DNA of 64,000 nt from an uncultured Bacilli bacterium (GCA_934119965.1 CAKOTA010000002.1:45774-109773); one strand, 5' to 3'. Positions 17,038 through 26,636 are shown, counted from the stretch's first letter. Made by a program: numbers and translations. The notes: a model not told the origin generated them from the sequence alone.

Positions 17038-17406
17038 CTATAGCACTTCTTTAGCAAGTGATACAATCTTCATAAAATCTTTATCACGTAATTCACGTGC
17101 TACTGGTCCAAATACACGAGTTCCTACTGGACTCTTATCATCTTTGATGATAACACAAGCATTGTCATCAAATTTTATGTAAGATCCATCTTCTCTTCTT
17201 AGACCAAATTTGCTTCTAACAATTACAGCTTTAACAACTTTTCCTTTTTGTACTGTACCGTTAGGAGTTGCTTTTTTAACTGCTACAACTACAGTATCTC
17301 CAATATTTCCAGTTTTTACTTTGCTTCCACCTAATACACGAATTACACTTACTTCACGTGCACCAGAGTTATCTGCAACTTTTAAACGGCTTTCTTGTTG
17401 AATCAT
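17038..17406 (-). CDS. rplN: 50S ribosomal protein L14
   Basis: The 122-residue L14 starts [19 protein letters not shown] and contains VIRVLGGSK and the signature [20 protein letters not shown]. It lies at the S17-L24 position in the spc operon. Confidence 0.98.
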   Translation of the reverse strand: MIQQESRLKVADNSGAREVSVIRVLGGSKVKTGNIGDTVVVAVKKATPNGTVQKGKVVKAVIVRSKFGLRREDGSYIKFDDNACVIIKDDKSPVGTRVFGPVARELRDKDFMKIVSLAKEVL

Positions 17407-17429
17407 ATTGATCCTCCTCCCAGTGTCAA

Positions 17430-17687
17430 TTATAAAATAATTGCTTTTTCTACTATCTCTACTAAACGGAAATGTTTAGATTTAGATAATGGTCTTGTTT
17501 CAGCTATACGAACAGTATCTCCGATTTTTGCTTCATTTTTTTCATCATGAGCAGCATATTTTTTAGAGTATTTAACTCTTTTTCCATATAGTGGGTCTTT
17601 TTTATAAGTTTCAACTAAAACTGTAATAGTTTTGTCAGTTTTATCACTTACAACTTTACCAACTAATTCACGACTTGACTTTGCCAT
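17430..17687 (-). CDS. rpsQ: 30S ribosomal protein S17
   Basis: The 85-residue S17 has the OB-fold segments [37 protein letters not shown] and [19 protein letters not shown]. It starts at the stop of rpmC by a one-base overlap. Confidence 0.98.
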   Translation of the reverse strand: MAKSSRELVGKVVSDKTDKTITVLVETYKKDPLYGKRVKYSKKYAAHDEKNEAKIGDTVRIAETRPLSKSKHFRLVEIVEKAIIL

Positions 17688-17893
17688 TAGTTACCTCCCT
17701 TAATATTAAGTTCACGTTCTCTTAAAATTGTTTTCATACGTGCAACTAATTTTCTAAGTTCATTTATTCTTGATGGTTTTTCTAAGTTACCAGTAGCTTG
17801 GCTAAATCTTAAATTAAATAATTCTTCTTTGTATTCATTAATTTTATTATTAATTTCTTCATTTGATAATTCTCTAATTTCTTTATTAGTCAT
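17687..17893 (-). CDS. rpmC: 50S ribosomal protein L29
   Basis: The 68-residue L29 is two helices: [18 protein letters not shown] and [19 protein letters not shown], followed by [15 protein letters not shown]. The ATG at 17893 follows GGTGA and overlaps the end of rplP by 8 nt; an upstream in-frame ATG four codons earlier lacks a ribosome site. Confidence 0.97.
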   Translation of the reverse strand: MTNKEIRELSNEEINNKINEYKEELFNLRFSQATGNLEKPSRINELRKLVARMKTILRERELNIKGGN

Positions 17894-18311
17894 TAGCTTC
17901 ACCATCTTTCTTTACAAATTTACATTTGATAGGTAATTTATGCATTGCTAATCTAAATGCTTCACGAGCTGTTGCTTCATCAACGCCACCGATTTCAAAC
18001 ATAACTTTTCCTTTTTTAACAACTGCTACCCATTTTTCTGGTTGACCTTTACCTTTACCCATACGAGTTTCTAAAGGTATTTTAGTTAATGAAAGGTGTG
18101 GGAATATGTTAATCCATACTTTACCACCACGTTTCATATATCTTGTCATAGCTACACGAGCAGCTTCGATTTGGTTTTGAGTAATCCAAGCCCCTTCGCA
18201 AGCCATCAAACCATATTCACCAAAGTTAACTTTTTTGTTACCTCTAGTTACACCGTCATAATGTAAACGGTGAGGTCTTCTATATTTAGTTCTTTTTGGT
18301 ACTAGTGCCAT
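17886..18311 (-). CDS. rplP: 50S ribosomal protein L16
   Basis: The 141-residue L16 has [20 protein letters not shown], then [38 protein letters not shown]. These are near-universal L16 segments that contact the A-site tRNA; they are quoted here as two overlapping short stretches. It overlaps rpsC by 26 nt and rpmC by 8 nt. Confidence 0.98.
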   Translation of the reverse strand: MALVPKRTKYRRPHRLHYDGVTRGNKKVNFGEYGLMACEGAWITQNQIEAARVAMTRYMKRGGKVWINIFPHLSLTKIPLETRMGKGKGQPEKWVAVVKKGKVMFEIGGVDEATAREAFRLAMHKLPIKCKFVKKDGEAND

Positions 18312-18963
18312 TTACATTACCTCCTTTTTGTTTTGAGGCAAGAATTTCTCCTTTATATATCCATACTTTAACACCGATTTTACCATAAGTAGTATCAGCT
18401 TCTTTATGAGCATAATCTATATCTGCTCTTAAAGTATGAAGTGGAGTGTTTCCTTCAGAATATCCTTCAGTTCTAGCCATATCAGCTCCGCCTAAACGAC
18501 CTGATACTGAAGTTTTAATTCCTTTTGCTCCTGCTTTCATTGCATTTCTAATTGCTTTCTTTTGTGCAATTCTAAATGATACTCTATTTTCAATTTGATG
18601 TGCGATATTTTCAGCTACTAATGCAGCATCAATATCAGGATTCTTAACTTCCATAATTGAGATTTGTACATTTTCATCAACTAATTTTGATAATTCATTT
18701 TTTAATTTATCAATTTCGTCTCCACCATGACCAATTATTACACCTGGTTTAGCAGTATTTATAATAATTTCTGTTTTAGTGGCATTTCTTTCAATAAGAA
18801 TACTTGAAACTGCTGCGTCTTTTAATTTTTTAGTTAAGAATTTACGAATTTTAACGTCATTATTTAAGTATTTAGAAAAATCTTTGTTTCCTGCATACCA
18901 TCTTGATTCCCAGTCTTTATTGATTCCAATTCTAAGACCAATTGGACTTACTTTTTGACCCAT
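18286..18963 (-). CDS. rpsC: 30S ribosomal protein S3
   Basis: S3 lines the mRNA entry tunnel. The 225-residue protein begins [20 protein letters not shown], has the KH domain with [15 protein letters not shown], and the C-terminal [20 protein letters not shown] and [13 protein letters not shown]. It precedes rplP with overlapping frames. Confidence 0.98.
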   Translation of the reverse strand: MGQKVSPIGLRIGINKDWESRWYAGNKDFSKYLNNDVKIRKFLTKKLKDAAVSSILIERNATKTEIIINTAKPGVIIGHGGDEIDKLKNELSKLVDENVQISIMEVKNPDIDAALVAENIAHQIENRVSFRIAQKKAIRNAMKAGAKGIKTSVSGRLGGADMARTEGYSEGNTPLHTLRADIDYAHKEADTTYGKIGVKVWIYKGEILASKQKGGNVNGTSTKKN

Positions 18964-18974
18964 CAGTTTTCCTC

Positions 18975-19310
18975 CTATCTTTCGTCACTAACAACAACTG
19001 TTATATGACTTGTTCTCTTTCTAATTGGATCTACATGTCCACGAGATCCAAATTTCATTCTTTTCATTGTTTGACCTTCATTAACATATGCTTCTTTTAC
19101 ATATAATTTAGTTTTGTCTAATCCTAAGTTATTTTCGGCATTAGCAGTAGCTGAAGTCAAAACTTTTCTACTTAATCTTGCAGCTTCTTTATTTATATTT
19201 GCTAAAATTTTATCTGCTTCTTCTACGCTTTTTCCACGTATTAAATCTATAACTAAACGGGCTTTACGAGGTGCAATTCTAAGTCCTTTTGCAATCGCTT
19301 TTGCTTCCAT
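18975..19310 (-). CDS. rplV: 50S ribosomal protein L22
   Basis: The 111-residue L22, whose loop lines the exit tunnel, has [33 protein letters not shown] and the loop [20 protein letters not shown]. The ATG at 19310 follows AGGAGGACTAAA; the frame is open upstream for seven codons, but those cover the ribosome site. Confidence 0.97.
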   Translation of the reverse strand: MEAKAIAKGLRIAPRKARLVIDLIRGKSVEEADKILANINKEAARLSRKVLTSATANAENNLGLDKTKLYVKEAYVNEGQTMKRMKFGSRGHVDPIRKRTSHITVVVSDER

Positions 19311-19335
19311 TTTAGTCCTCCTTCCTGACAATTAA

Positions 19336-19608
19336 TTATTTTTTACCTTTGTCATCGCCATGTCCACCAAATTTACGTGTTAATGCAAATTCTCCTAATT
19401 TATGTCCAACCATATCTTCTGTTACATAAACAGGAATAAATTCTTTACCATTATGAACAGCAAATGTGTGTCCAATAAATTCAGGATAAATTGTTGAACG
19501 GCGAGACCATGTTTTAATAACTTCTTTTTTACCTGATTCGTTTGCTTTTTTAACCTTATTCATTAAATGTCCATCTATGAATGGTCCTTTTTTTAAGCTT
19601 CTTGCCAT
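19336..19608 (-). CDS. rpsS: 30S ribosomal protein S19
   Basis: The 90-residue S19 starts [19 protein letters not shown] and has [21 protein letters not shown] and [17 protein letters not shown]. It lies between rplB and rplV. Confidence 0.98.
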   Translation of the reverse strand: MARSLKKGPFIDGHLMNKVKKANESGKKEVIKTWSRRSTIYPEFIGHTFAVHNGKEFIPVYVTEDMVGHKLGEFALTRKFGGHGDDKGKK

Positions 19609-19624
19609 TTAAATCATCCTTTCA

Positions 19625-20458
19625 CTATTTTGTTTTACGACGACGAACAATTAACTTATCAGAAGCTAGTTTGTTCTTACGTGTTTTATATCCTAATGCT
19701 GGTTTACCCCAAGGAGTAACTGGACCTTTACGACCGATTGGTGCACGTCCTTCACCACCACCATGTGGATGGTCATTAGGGTTCATAACTGATCCACGAA
19801 CTGTAGGTCTAATACCCATATGTCTTTTACGACCAGCTTTTCCTAAGCTTACTAATTCATAGTCAGCATTTCCAACTTCACCAATAGTAGCTCTACAAGT
19901 ACTTAATACTTTACGAACTTCACCACTAGTTAAACGTAATAATGTATATTTACCTTCGCGTCCTAATATTTGAACACTTGATCCAGCTGAACGAGCCATT
20001 TGGCCACCTTTACCTGCAGTAAGTTCTACATTATGTACCATAGTTCCTTCCGGAATATTTGCAAGTGGTAATGAGTTACCAACTTTAATGTCAGCATTTT
20101 CTCCACTTTCAATAACATTTCCAACTTTTAAACCTTTTGGAGCTAAAATATATCTTTTTTCTCCATCTTTATATGTAATTAAAGCAATGTTAGCAGATCT
20201 ATTTGGATCGTATTCAATAGTAGTAACAACTCCTTCAATACCATCTTTATCTCTTTTAAAATCAATAATTCTGTATTTTCTTTTAGCTCCACCACCACGG
20301 TGTCTAACTGTTATTCTACCTTGATTATTACGTCCACCATTTTTCTTTAGTGTAACTAATAATGATTTTTCTGGAGTACTTGTAGTAATTTCTTCATTTA
20401 CTAATTTAGACATACCACGAGTACCATTAGTCATTGGTTTATAACTTTTGATAGCCAT
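19625..20458 (-). CDS. rplB: 50S ribosomal protein L2
   Basis: The 277-residue L2, needed for peptidyl transfer centre assembly, has [37 protein letters not shown], and the signature region [20 protein letters not shown]. It follows rplW by 19 nt. Confidence 0.98.
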   Translation of the reverse strand: MAIKSYKPMTNGTRGMSKLVNEEITTSTPEKSLLVTLKKNGGRNNQGRITVRHRGGGAKRKYRIIDFKRDKDGIEGVVTTIEYDPNRSANIALITYKDGEKRYILAPKGLKVGNVIESGENADIKVGNSLPLANIPEGTMVHNVELTAGKGGQMARSAGSSVQILGREGKYTLLRLTSGEVRKVLSTCRATIGEVGNADYELVSLGKAGRKRHMGIRPTVRGSVMNPNDHPHGGGEGRAPIGRKGPVTPWGKPALGYKTRKNKLASDKLIVRRRKTK

Positions 20459-20476
20459 ATTTATCTTCTCCTAACA

Positions 20477-20755
20477 TTAATTAAGTTCAATTGAACTTCC
20501 TTCTTTTAATTTAACAATTGCTTTTTTAACTTTATTTGTTTTACCAACATAACGTCCAACTCTTCTTTTTTTAGGTTTTACGTTTATTGTATTTACACTT
20601 TCAACTTTAACATTGAATATTGATTCAATTGCTTGTTTAATTTGTGTTTTGTTAGCATTTACATCAACACTAAATGTAATAATGTTTTTGCTTGCTAAAT
20701 CTGAAGTTTTTTCAGTTATGATTGGTGCTTTAATAATATCTCTATAGTTATTCAT
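20477..20755 (-). CDS. rplW: 50S ribosomal protein L23
   Basis: The 92-residue L23, docking site for trigger factor and SRP at the tunnel exit, has [38 protein letters not shown] and [17 protein letters not shown]. Its start overlaps the rplD stop by one base. Confidence 0.98.
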   Translation of the reverse strand: MNNYRDIIKAPIITEKTSDLASKNIITFSVDVNANKTQIKQAIESIFNVKVESVNTINVKPKKRRVGRYVGKTNKVKKAIVKLKEGSSIELN

Positions 20756-21378
20756 TAAACAAGCACCTCCTCTATAGATTTAACTGCTGCTTCAGTAATA
20801 ATCATATTATCTGCTGCAACAATATCTAATGTATTAATTTCATTTGCTTGAAGTAAATTAACATTTTTTAAATTACGTGTAGCTAAAATAATGTTTTCAT
20901 CTAATTCATCAACTACTATTAATACATTTTTGTTTGTTTTTAAATTTGAAAGAATTGATTTAACTTCTTTTGTTTTATTTGATTCTAATTTAATTGAATC
21001 TAAAACGATTAATTCTTTATCGATTACTTTATAAGCTAAAGCTGATTTTAAAGCTAATCTTCTTTCTTTTCTATTCATTTTTTTATCATATGATCTCATA
21101 TGTGGTCCAAATACGATTCCACCATGATACCATTGAGCAGCACGGATACTACCTTGACGGGCACGACCTGTACCTTTTTGTCTCCAAGGTTTTCTTCCTC
21201 CACCGCTTACTTCACTACGTGTTTTTGTTTCATGAGTACCTTGTCTCATAGCATTTCTTGCTAATGTAATTGCATCGTATAATACTGCATCATTTGGAAC
21301 AATTCCCCAAACTTCTGCTTTTAAAGTTAAGTCACTAACCTTTTCACCTTTAATATTTAATACAGAGATTTTTGTCAT
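20755..21378 (-). CDS. rplD: 50S ribosomal protein L4
   Basis: The 207-residue L4 has the tunnel-loop segment [20 protein letters not shown] followed by [20 protein letters not shown], and a globular domain with [20 protein letters not shown]. In some bacteria L4 also represses its own operon; nothing here tests this. Confidence 0.98.
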   Translation of the reverse strand: MTKISVLNIKGEKVSDLTLKAEVWGIVPNDAVLYDAITLARNAMRQGTHETKTRSEVSGGGRKPWRQKGTGRARQGSIRAAQWYHGGIVFGPHMRSYDKKMNRKERRLALKSALAYKVIDKELIVLDSIKLESNKTKEVKSILSNLKTNKNVLIVVDELDENIILATRNLKNVNLLQANEINTLDIVAADNMIITEAAVKSIEEVLV

Positions 21379-21390
21379 CTATATTACCTC

Positions 21391-22134
21391 CTAGTTTTCT
21401 TCTGCTACTTCTGTAGCTTCTGCCTTTTCAACAGTTTCTTCAGTAGTTTCAGTAGTTACTTCTTTTTCAGTATAGCAAACTAAGTTTTCGCTTTCGTTTA
21501 CTTTACCTGGATTTTTAACAGAAGATTTAATAATTACTAAAGATTTTTTAGGTCCTGGTATGCTTCCCTTAACTAAAATGCAATTATTTTCTAAGTCAAC
21601 TGCAACTATTTCTAAGTTTTGAATAGTTACTGTTAATGTACCCATATGTCCTGGTAATTTTTTACCCTTAAATACACGCATTGGTCTCATTGTTCCCATT
21701 GAACCTGGTCCTCTATGATAATGTGAACCGTGTCCCATAGGTCCAGTACTTTGTCCATGGCGTTTAATAACACCTTGGAACCCATGTCCTTTAGTAGTTC
21801 CTGTTACATCAACTACTTCTCCTACTGTAAAGATATCAGCTTTCACTTCTTGTCCTACAGTATACTCACTAACATCTACACCTCTAATTTCTTTAAAGAA
21901 GCGCTTAGGTGTAGTGTTTGCTTTGTTGGTAATTCCAACAGACGCTTTAGTCGCTAACTTTTCTCTTTTTGTATCAAAACCTAGTTGAATTGCATCATAA
22001 CCATCGTTTGCTACTGTTTTAATTTGTGTTACAACATTTGGTTCAACAGAAACGATTGTTACAGGAATTAATTTACCAGATTCTGTAAATACTTCAGTCA
22101 TTCCAATTTTACGACCTAAGATTCCTTTTTTCAT
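21391..22134 (-). CDS. rplC: 50S ribosomal protein L3 with acidic C-terminal tail
   Basis: L3 is an early assembly protein near the peptidyl transferase centre. The core is clear: [52 protein letters not shown] and [19 protein letters not shown]. At 247 residues it is about 35 longer than usual; after [16 protein letters not shown] the chain ends in an acidic Thr/Glu/Ala tail ([21 protein letters not shown]) that is not part of the L3 fold. Confidence 0.97.
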   Translation of the reverse strand: MKKGILGRKIGMTEVFTESGKLIPVTIVSVEPNVVTQIKTVANDGYDAIQLGFDTKREKLATKASVGITNKANTTPKRFFKEIRGVDVSEYTVGQEVKADIFTVGEVVDVTGTTKGHGFQGVIKRHGQSTGPMGHGSHYHRGPGSMGTMRPMRVFKGKKLPGHMGTLTVTIQNLEIVAVDLENNCILVKGSIPGPKKSLVIIKSSVKNPGKVNESENLVCYTEKEVTTETTEETVEKAEATEVAEEN

Positions 22135-22143
22135 ATTTTCCTC

Positions 22144-22452
22144 CTATAATTTTATTTGAATGTCAACACCACTTGGGATTTCTAGATGAGTTAAAGCATC
22201 TATTGTCTCCTTGCTTGGATTGTTAACAACAATAAGTCTTTTGTGTGTTCTTTTTTCGAATTGTTCTCTCGAATCTTTATATTTGTGAACTGCTCTTAAG
22301 ATTGTTATCTTTTCGATTTCAGTTGGTAGTGGAATTGGTCCACTTACTTCGCCACCTGTTCTTTTAACAGTATCAACTATTTTAGCGCAAGCTTTATCTA
22401 ATGATTTGTGTTCAAAAGCTTTTAATTTAATACTAATTTTAGTTTTAGACAT
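22144..22452 (-). CDS. rpsJ: 30S ribosomal protein S10
   Basis: S10 is a small-subunit head protein and in many bacteria also NusE, part of antitermination. The 102-residue protein has [40 protein letters not shown] and [13 protein letters not shown]. It is the first gene of the S10 operon, preceded by a long structured leader. Confidence 0.98.
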   Translation of the reverse strand: MSKTKISIKLKAFEHKSLDKACAKIVDTVKRTGGEVSGPIPLPTEIEKITILRAVHKYKDSREQFEKRTHKRLIVVNNPSKETIDALTHLEIPSGVDIQIKL

Positions 22453-22580
22453 ATTGTTCCTCCTTTCGCCTATATCTCAGTATAGACTTGCTCCGTGTAA
22501 AAACCCGATATTCATTTTAAATTTCTTAACAACTTAACCTGGAGTATCGGCAACCTCACACATCAATGCATGCCACACAT
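22453..22580 (-). promoter_or_regulatory. structured leader of the S10 operon
   Basis: About 130 nt of more G-rich sequence separate the promoter from rpsJ. On the minus strand CCGATA (22550-22545) can pair with TATCGG (22510-22505), an upstream GGCA can pair with TGCC, and a small CTATA/TATAG hairpin lies just before the ribosome site. Conserved leaders precede rpsJ in many Bacillota, and the GC content here exceeds the surroundings. An autoregulatory role is inferred. Confidence 0.55.
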
Positions 22581-22585
22581 AAACC

Positions 22586-22614
22586 ATTATACACAATAAT
22601 TATATGAAAAGCAA
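22586..22614 (-). promoter_or_regulatory. sigma-A promoter of the S10-spc-alpha cluster
   Basis: TTGCTT (22609-22614) and TATAAT (22586-22591) on the minus strand, spacer 17 nt, with TG in the extended -10 position. No other promoter this strong was noticed within the 14-kb cluster. Confidence 0.85.
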
Positions 22615-22636
22615 GGCTTTTTTGAACTTTTTATAG

Positions 22637-22656
22637 AAAAAAAGTAGCTATGCTAC
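22637..22656 (-). terminator. terminator of the 511-residue repeat-protein gene
   Basis: The stem GTAGC/GCTAC with a 3-nt loop, followed by seven T on the minus strand. It includes the stop codon of the gene. Confidence 0.75.
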
Positions 22657-24183
22657 CTTTTGTTTTTGTTTTGGTTTTTCTTCCAATTCTTTTTTTATCA
22701 TTTCTAAATATGTATATTTTGTTATTGGAATATCTTCTTTAACTAATGAATTAATTATTTTTATTTTTTGTTTTCTATCTAATTCAACTTGATTTCCATA
22801 TGAATTTATTAAATAGCTTGCTTTTATTAGTAATGATGGATTAACTAATTCATCGTTTTTATATTTTTCATAAAATTCATTAAATATAATATAATCGGTT
22901 TTAGTACAAACCTTTTTAGCAATCATATTGAGTTCATTTAAATTTATCTTAGTAATATTATAGTAATCAATTATTCCAAATTTTTCGTTATTTTTTAGTT
23001 CAATAATTATTCTAAATATAATTGGAGTTTCTTTATTGTATAATTTTTGATTATATTTTCTTAATTTTTCGATAAATTTTAGATAATTTTTTTTATCTAA
23101 TTTTGCCGCCACTTTTAGAGCTATAGTAAATTTTTTTATAGATATATTTTTTTCTTTACAATAAATTCTATAATCTAAATTACTGCTTTCGTTGTAATCT
23201 TCAATTATTTTAATCAAATCCATTATTGTTTGTTTTTGCTTTAACATTTTATCAGATATATTTTTCTTTGCTTGTGTTTTCCTAATGTTTTCTTCTTCTT
23301 TTTTAAGTTTAATGGCATCTTCTTTTTTATTACGATGATCAATATAACTATAGTAAACATCTATTATTTTATTTAATTTATTTACATCTGTTTCCGGATA
23401 ACTTATAACATATGGATTTATTGATGTTTTTAAGTATGTCCTATTCAGATTTTTTTGATTAATTAAATATAATAATATGTCTTCCATTTTATCCATATTC
23501 AAAATATGATTGAATATTTTTACATATCTGGCATTATTTTCTCTATGTTTAATTTTAGCTTCATCGCATTTATTTTTTTCTTCACTAGTTGCATATTTAT
23601 CATAGTAGTTATTTGTATAATTTTTAATTGTTTTAGGAGATATGAAATATTTTTCAGTCAAATTATTTATTTGATTGTCATCAAAGCTAGATTCCACACA
23701 CACATCAAATATATCTTTATATTTTTCTTTTGTTTGTTTTTCTTTTTGTTCTAATGTTTGATTTTTTTTCTGGATTCTTATTTCATCAAAAATTTGTCTT
23801 TCTTTATCTGTTGCATATTTATCATAGTAATGCATCGGATATCTTTTAGCAGTTGCTACTGATATTCTTGAAGATATAGCTACCTCATCATAGTATTCTT
23901 CAGTGTCTTCATTCTTAATATATTTTATAAACGCTTCACGATATTTGTTTTTTAATTGTTCAAATTTATTGTTTTTTTTAGTTTTTATGATGTTATCATA
24001 TAAACTTTTTTCTTCTATATTAGCCAACATATTGTAATATATTTCCGAATATAGTAAAAATTGTCTTCTTGATATTGTATATTTTAATATATTATAAGAA
24101 GGTTTATATACATTTTTTGTGTCAACAAAATATTCAAAACATTTTTTGCATATTTCTTTTTGCTCATCATTTAATATTTTCAT
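22648..24183 (-). CDS. unknown 511-residue protein built of repeated HTH-like units
   Basis: I do not recognise this protein. It has no signal peptide or membrane segment and is rich in Lys, Asn, Ile and Tyr. Internal repeats are visible: ISVATAKRYPMHYYDKYAT (107-125) and ISPKTIKNYTNNYYDKYAT (181-199) align over 19 residues with a 74-residue offset, each followed by an acidic-basic helix. A weaker copy starts at ISRRQFLLYSEIYY (37-50), and further degenerate copies probably occur around NLNRTYLKTS, NISIKKFTIALK and KINLNELNMIAKK. The pattern resembles helix-turn-helix units of sigma region 4 or resolvase type, suggesting nucleic-acid binding. It has its own promoter and terminator, between rpsR and rpsJ. 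Confidence 0.8.
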   Translation of the reverse strand: MKILNDEQKEICKKCFEYFVDTKNVYKPSYNILKYTISRRQFLLYSEIYYNMLANIEEKSLYDNIIKTKKNNKFEQLKNKYREAFIKYIKNEDTEEYYDEVAISSRISVATAKRYPMHYYDKYATDKERQIFDEIRIQKKNQTLEQKEKQTKEKYKDIFDVCVESSFDDNQINNLTEKYFISPKTIKNYTNNYYDKYATSEEKNKCDEAKIKHRENNARYVKIFNHILNMDKMEDILLYLINQKNLNRTYLKTSINPYVISYPETDVNKLNKIIDVYYSYIDHRNKKEDAIKLKKEEENIRKTQAKKNISDKMLKQKQTIMDLIKIIEDYNESSNLDYRIYCKEKNISIKKFTIALKVAAKLDKKNYLKFIEKLRKYNQKLYNKETPIIFRIIIELKNNEKFGIIDYYNITKINLNELNMIAKKVCTKTDYIIFNEFYEKYKNDELVNPSLLIKASYLINSYGNQVELDRKQKIKIINSLVKEDIPITKYTYLEMIKKELEEKPKQKQKVA

Positions 24184-24218
24184 ATATGCCTCCTTCTAAT
24201 AACCCACTATCTATTATC

Positions 24219-24247
24219 AATATATCATTTGATATTGCTATTTTCAA
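24219..24247 (-). promoter_or_regulatory. promoter of the 511-residue repeat protein
   Basis: TTGAAA (24242-24247) and TATATT (24219-24224) on the minus strand with 17 nt between and TG before the -10. A GGAGG ribosome site follows before the ATG at 24183. Confidence 0.65.
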
Positions 24248-24292
24248 TAATTCAAATTTATTTTATTTAAATTTTACAATTTTTATGTAAAG

Positions 24293-24314
24293 AAAAAAGT
24301 ACTAAATTTAGTAC
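24293..24314 (-). terminator. terminator of rpsF-ssb-rpsR
   Basis: A perfect 16-bp palindrome GTACTAAATTTAGTAC followed on the minus strand by six T, right after the rpsR stop. Confidence 0.75.
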
Positions 24315-24533
24315 TTATTTTACGAATGGTATTAAAGCCATAAATCTTGCTTTTTTTACCTCATTAGCTATATGTCTTTGATGTTCAGCACAAGCGCCTG
24401 TAATTCTTCTTGGTAAGATTTTACCTTTATCAGCACTTATGTATTTTTTCATTACTTCAACATCTTTGTAATCTACTGATTTTCCAGCACACATTTGACA
24501 TATTTTTTTCTTTTTTCTATAAAATTCAGCCAT
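24315..24533 (-). CDS. rpsR: 30S ribosomal protein S18
   Basis: The 72-residue S18 has [20 protein letters not shown] and [19 protein letters not shown]. It pairs with S6 on the 30S platform. The protein keeps three Cys and one His, compatible with a zinc-binding C+ form. It is the last gene of rpsF-ssb-rpsR. Confidence 0.98.
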   Translation of the reverse strand: MAEFYRKKKKICQMCAGKSVDYKDVEVMKKYISADKGKILPRRITGACAEHQRHIANEVKKARFMALIPFVK

Positions 24534-24549
24534 TTGATTTCCTCCTATA

Positions 24550-25005
24550 TTATTCTAAGAAGTTATCATCGATAGATACGCTATCACCAAAGTCAGCAAA
24601 TGGGTCATCTTCAACATTAACATCATTTACTGGGGTTGCATCTTGATAGTCATATGGACTTTCAGTTGATGCGCTATTAGCTCTAGCTGCTTTACTCTCA
24701 ACGAAGTGGAATTGTTCTAATACAACATCTGTTGTATATCTTTTGTTTCCATCTTGTCCGTCATAACTTCCTGTTTGTAAACGACCTTCGATTGCTATTT
24801 GATTTCCTTTATCAAAGTAATTACAAATTACTTCCGCTTGTTTTCTCCAAGCTATTATATTAATGAAATCAGCATCTCTAGTTCCGTCTTGATTATTGAA
24901 TTGTCTATTAACAGCTACTGTAAATCTAACATATGGTACATTTGAACCAGTATATCTTATTTCAGGTTTTGCTGTTATTCTTCCTAGTAAAATTACTTTA
25001 TTCAT
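24550..25005 (-). CDS. ssb: single-stranded DNA-binding protein
   Basis: SSB covers single-stranded DNA during replication and repair. The OB-fold (residues 1-110) has [39 protein letters not shown] and [20 protein letters not shown]. The rest is a flexible acidic tail. The usual partner-binding tip DDDLPF is replaced by SIDDNFLE, without the Pro-Phe end. It lies between rpsF and rpsR as in most Bacillota. Confidence 0.97.
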   Translation of the reverse strand: MNKVILLGRITAKPEIRYTGSNVPYVRFTVAVNRQFNNQDGTRDADFINIIAWRKQAEVICNYFDKGNQIAIEGRLQTGSYDGQDGNKRYTTDVVLEQFHFVESKAARANSASTESPYDYQDATPVNDVNVEDDPFADFGDSVSIDDNFLE

Positions 25006-25016
25006 ATTTTACCTCA

Positions 25017-25307
25017 CTATTTTCCTATTTTTGTTATTAAGTGACGAACTATATCACTGCTTATTAGAGCTAAACGATCAAATTCTTTAATAGCTTTATC
25101 ATCGTTAGCTTCTACTTCGAATACAAAGTAATATCCACTTTTGAAATCTTTAATTTCGTAAGCTAATTCTCTTTGTCCCATTTCTTTTGTTTCAGTTACT
25201 TTACCACCATTATCTTTAATTACTTTAGCAAAGTTGTTACTTACTTTTTTTATTTCATCTTCGCTTAATGTTGGTCTAACTATAAACATAATTTCATAGT
25301 TTCTCAT
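25017..25307 (-). CDS. rpsF: 30S ribosomal protein S6
   Basis: The 96-residue S6 has MRNYEIMFIVRPTLSEDEI, GQRELAYEIKDFKSGYYFVF and DIVRHLITKI. It forms a dimer with S18 on the platform. The ATG follows AGGAGGTG, which a leader hairpin could cover: CUCC with GGAG and GCUUCAAUUGAAGC folding within 25308-25360. Confidence 0.98.
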   Translation of the reverse strand: MRNYEIMFIVRPTLSEDEIKKVSNNFAKVIKDNGGKVTETKEMGQRELAYEIKDFKSGYYFVFEVEANDDKAIKEFDRLALISSDIVRHLITKIGK

Positions 25308-25371
25308 TTTTACACCTCCTCTTGGTCTTTGGCTTCAATTGAAGCAAGGAGTAAATTAATACTCGCAAATG

Positions 25372-25400
25372 ATTATAACAAAAAAAACTATTAAAGTAAA
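25372..25400 (-). promoter_or_regulatory. promoter of rpsF-ssb-rpsR, nested in the previous terminator
   Basis: TTTACT (25395-25400) and TATAAT (25372-25377) on the minus strand, spacer 17 nt. The -35 lies in the loop and stem of the terminator at 25380-25405. Confidence 0.75.
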
Positions 25401-25405
25401 TAGTT
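25380..25405 (-). terminator. terminator after the PF06541-type membrane protein
   Basis: The stem AACTATT/AATAGTT with a 6-nt loop is followed on the minus strand by eight T. Confidence 0.7.
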
Positions 25406-25423
25406 TTTAATATTATATTTATT

Positions 25424-25930
25424 TTATTTCTTAATATTACTAGTAAATGTATATATTAAATCTAAAAACATAATTATGGATATTACTATTGTTATTGATA
25501 ATGGTATTTTTGAAACTATTTTTTCAAATAGTGGATTTATTATATATATGAATAATACTGTCGCTATTCCCCATATTAAAGTCATTTCTAACGATATATA
25601 ATGTCCTATATGATATTTATGTTTAGTATAATCCCAAAATACAACATTAAAGTTCTTTTCAATTAATATTCCACCTATTAGTTCAATACAAGATAAAAAT
25701 ATTCCTACTATAAAAAATACTATTATTGTTTCTAACCATCTAGGCATGTGCAAATTCATAAAAAAATAGTGTGACAAGAGAAGAATTGCTACAACGCCTA
25801 TTCCATATACAGGAGTCCAAGGTCCATTCATAAATCCGCTATTATAATTAGTTTTAGTTACTATTCCTAATCCAGTTTCTAATAAATATCCAATTATTGA
25901 ATAAAATATAAAACAATTTAAATAATACAT
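25424..25930 (-). CDS. putative ABC transporter permease-like membrane protein (PF06541 type)
   Basis: The 168-residue protein has about five membrane segments. The phrases FIFYSIIGYLLETGLGIV, GFMNGPWTPVYGIGV and VFWDYTKHKYHIGHYISLE match the small family once called DUF1113 and labelled CmpB-like permease; the true function is unknown. The start at 25930 was chosen for its GGTGATT site; the frame is open upstream, but that overlaps the end of the BI-1 gene and its terminator. Confidence 0.85.
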   Translation of the reverse strand: MYYLNCFIFYSIIGYLLETGLGIVTKTNYNSGFMNGPWTPVYGIGVVAILLLSHYFFMNLHMPRWLETIIVFFIVGIFLSCIELIGGILIEKNFNVVFWDYTKHKYHIGHYISLEMTLIWGIATVLFIYIINPLFEKIVSKIPLSITIVISIIMFLDLIYTFTSNIKK

Positions 25931-25973
25931 ATAATCACCATTATTAGTATTATATTTTTTATTATAATTAAAC

Positions 25974-26000
25974 AAAAAAAGTAGATTAATCTCTACTTTT
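25974..26000 (-). terminator. terminator overlapping the 3' end of the BI-1 gene
   Basis: The 9-bp stem AAAAGTAGA/TCTACTTTT is followed by seven T on the minus strand; the ascending arm lies in the last codons of the gene. Confidence 0.7.
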
Positions 26001-26621
26001 TCCAAATAGTCTTAACAAATCTAATAATATATTAATAAAATCTAAGTATAATTGTAGTGCTCCATAGATTGCTAAATTATCTTCATCCATTTCATCTTCT
26101 AGTAATTTTACCTTTTGCATATCATATGCAGTATAACCTAAGAATACTATTACTGATATTGATGAAATAATTATATCAAATGTGCTATTATCTAAGAAAA
26201 TATTTATTAGTACACATATTATTACTCCAAATAGCATCATAAGTAAAAATGTTCCTAATTTAGTTAAATCTAATGATGTATAATTTCCAATTAAGGCAAA
26301 TACACCAAACAATAATGATGCTACTAAGAATATAAGCATTATTGAGCTTAATTCATATACTAAGAATATTGATGAAAATGTTAGTCCTGTTAGAAATGAG
26401 TACAATAAGAATGATATTCTAGCTGTTGTTGGACTCATCTTTCTAATTCTTGCAGTTAAAAATATAACTGTTATGAATTCTGCTATTATTGCAAATATAA
26501 ATCCATTGTTTTGAAATAAGAATATTAATATATTTTCATTTGTTGATACATAAATACCTGTTACGAATGTTACTAATAACCCTAAAAACATCCATAAAAA
26601 TACTTTTGAATAAATTTTCAT
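25986..26621 (-). CDS. Bax inhibitor-1/YccA family membrane protein
   Basis: The 211-residue protein has seven membrane segments and ends in GALQLYLDFINILLDLLRLFG, the family hallmark, preceded by VFLGYTAYDMQKVKLL with the conserved acidic residue. Bacterial members such as YetJ are pH-sensitive calcium leak channels. It follows ychF by 15 nt and is probably co-transcribed with it. Confidence 0.92.
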   Translation of the reverse strand: MKIYSKVFLWMFLGLLVTFVTGIYVSTNENILIFLFQNNGFIFAIIAEFITVIFLTARIRKMSPTTARISFLLYSFLTGLTFSSIFLVYELSSIMLIFLVASLLFGVFALIGNYTSLDLTKLGTFLLMMLFGVIICVLINIFLDNSTFDIIISSISVIVFLGYTAYDMQKVKLLEDEMDEDNLAIYGALQLYLDFINILLDLLRLFGKSRD

Positions 26622-26636
26622 TTTATCTCTCCTTTA

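Noticed and set aside
23500..23760. Plus-strand ORF of 82 codons within the 511-residue protein gene
   Set aside because: It is an antisense shadow, Phe/Ile-rich, without a start signal.
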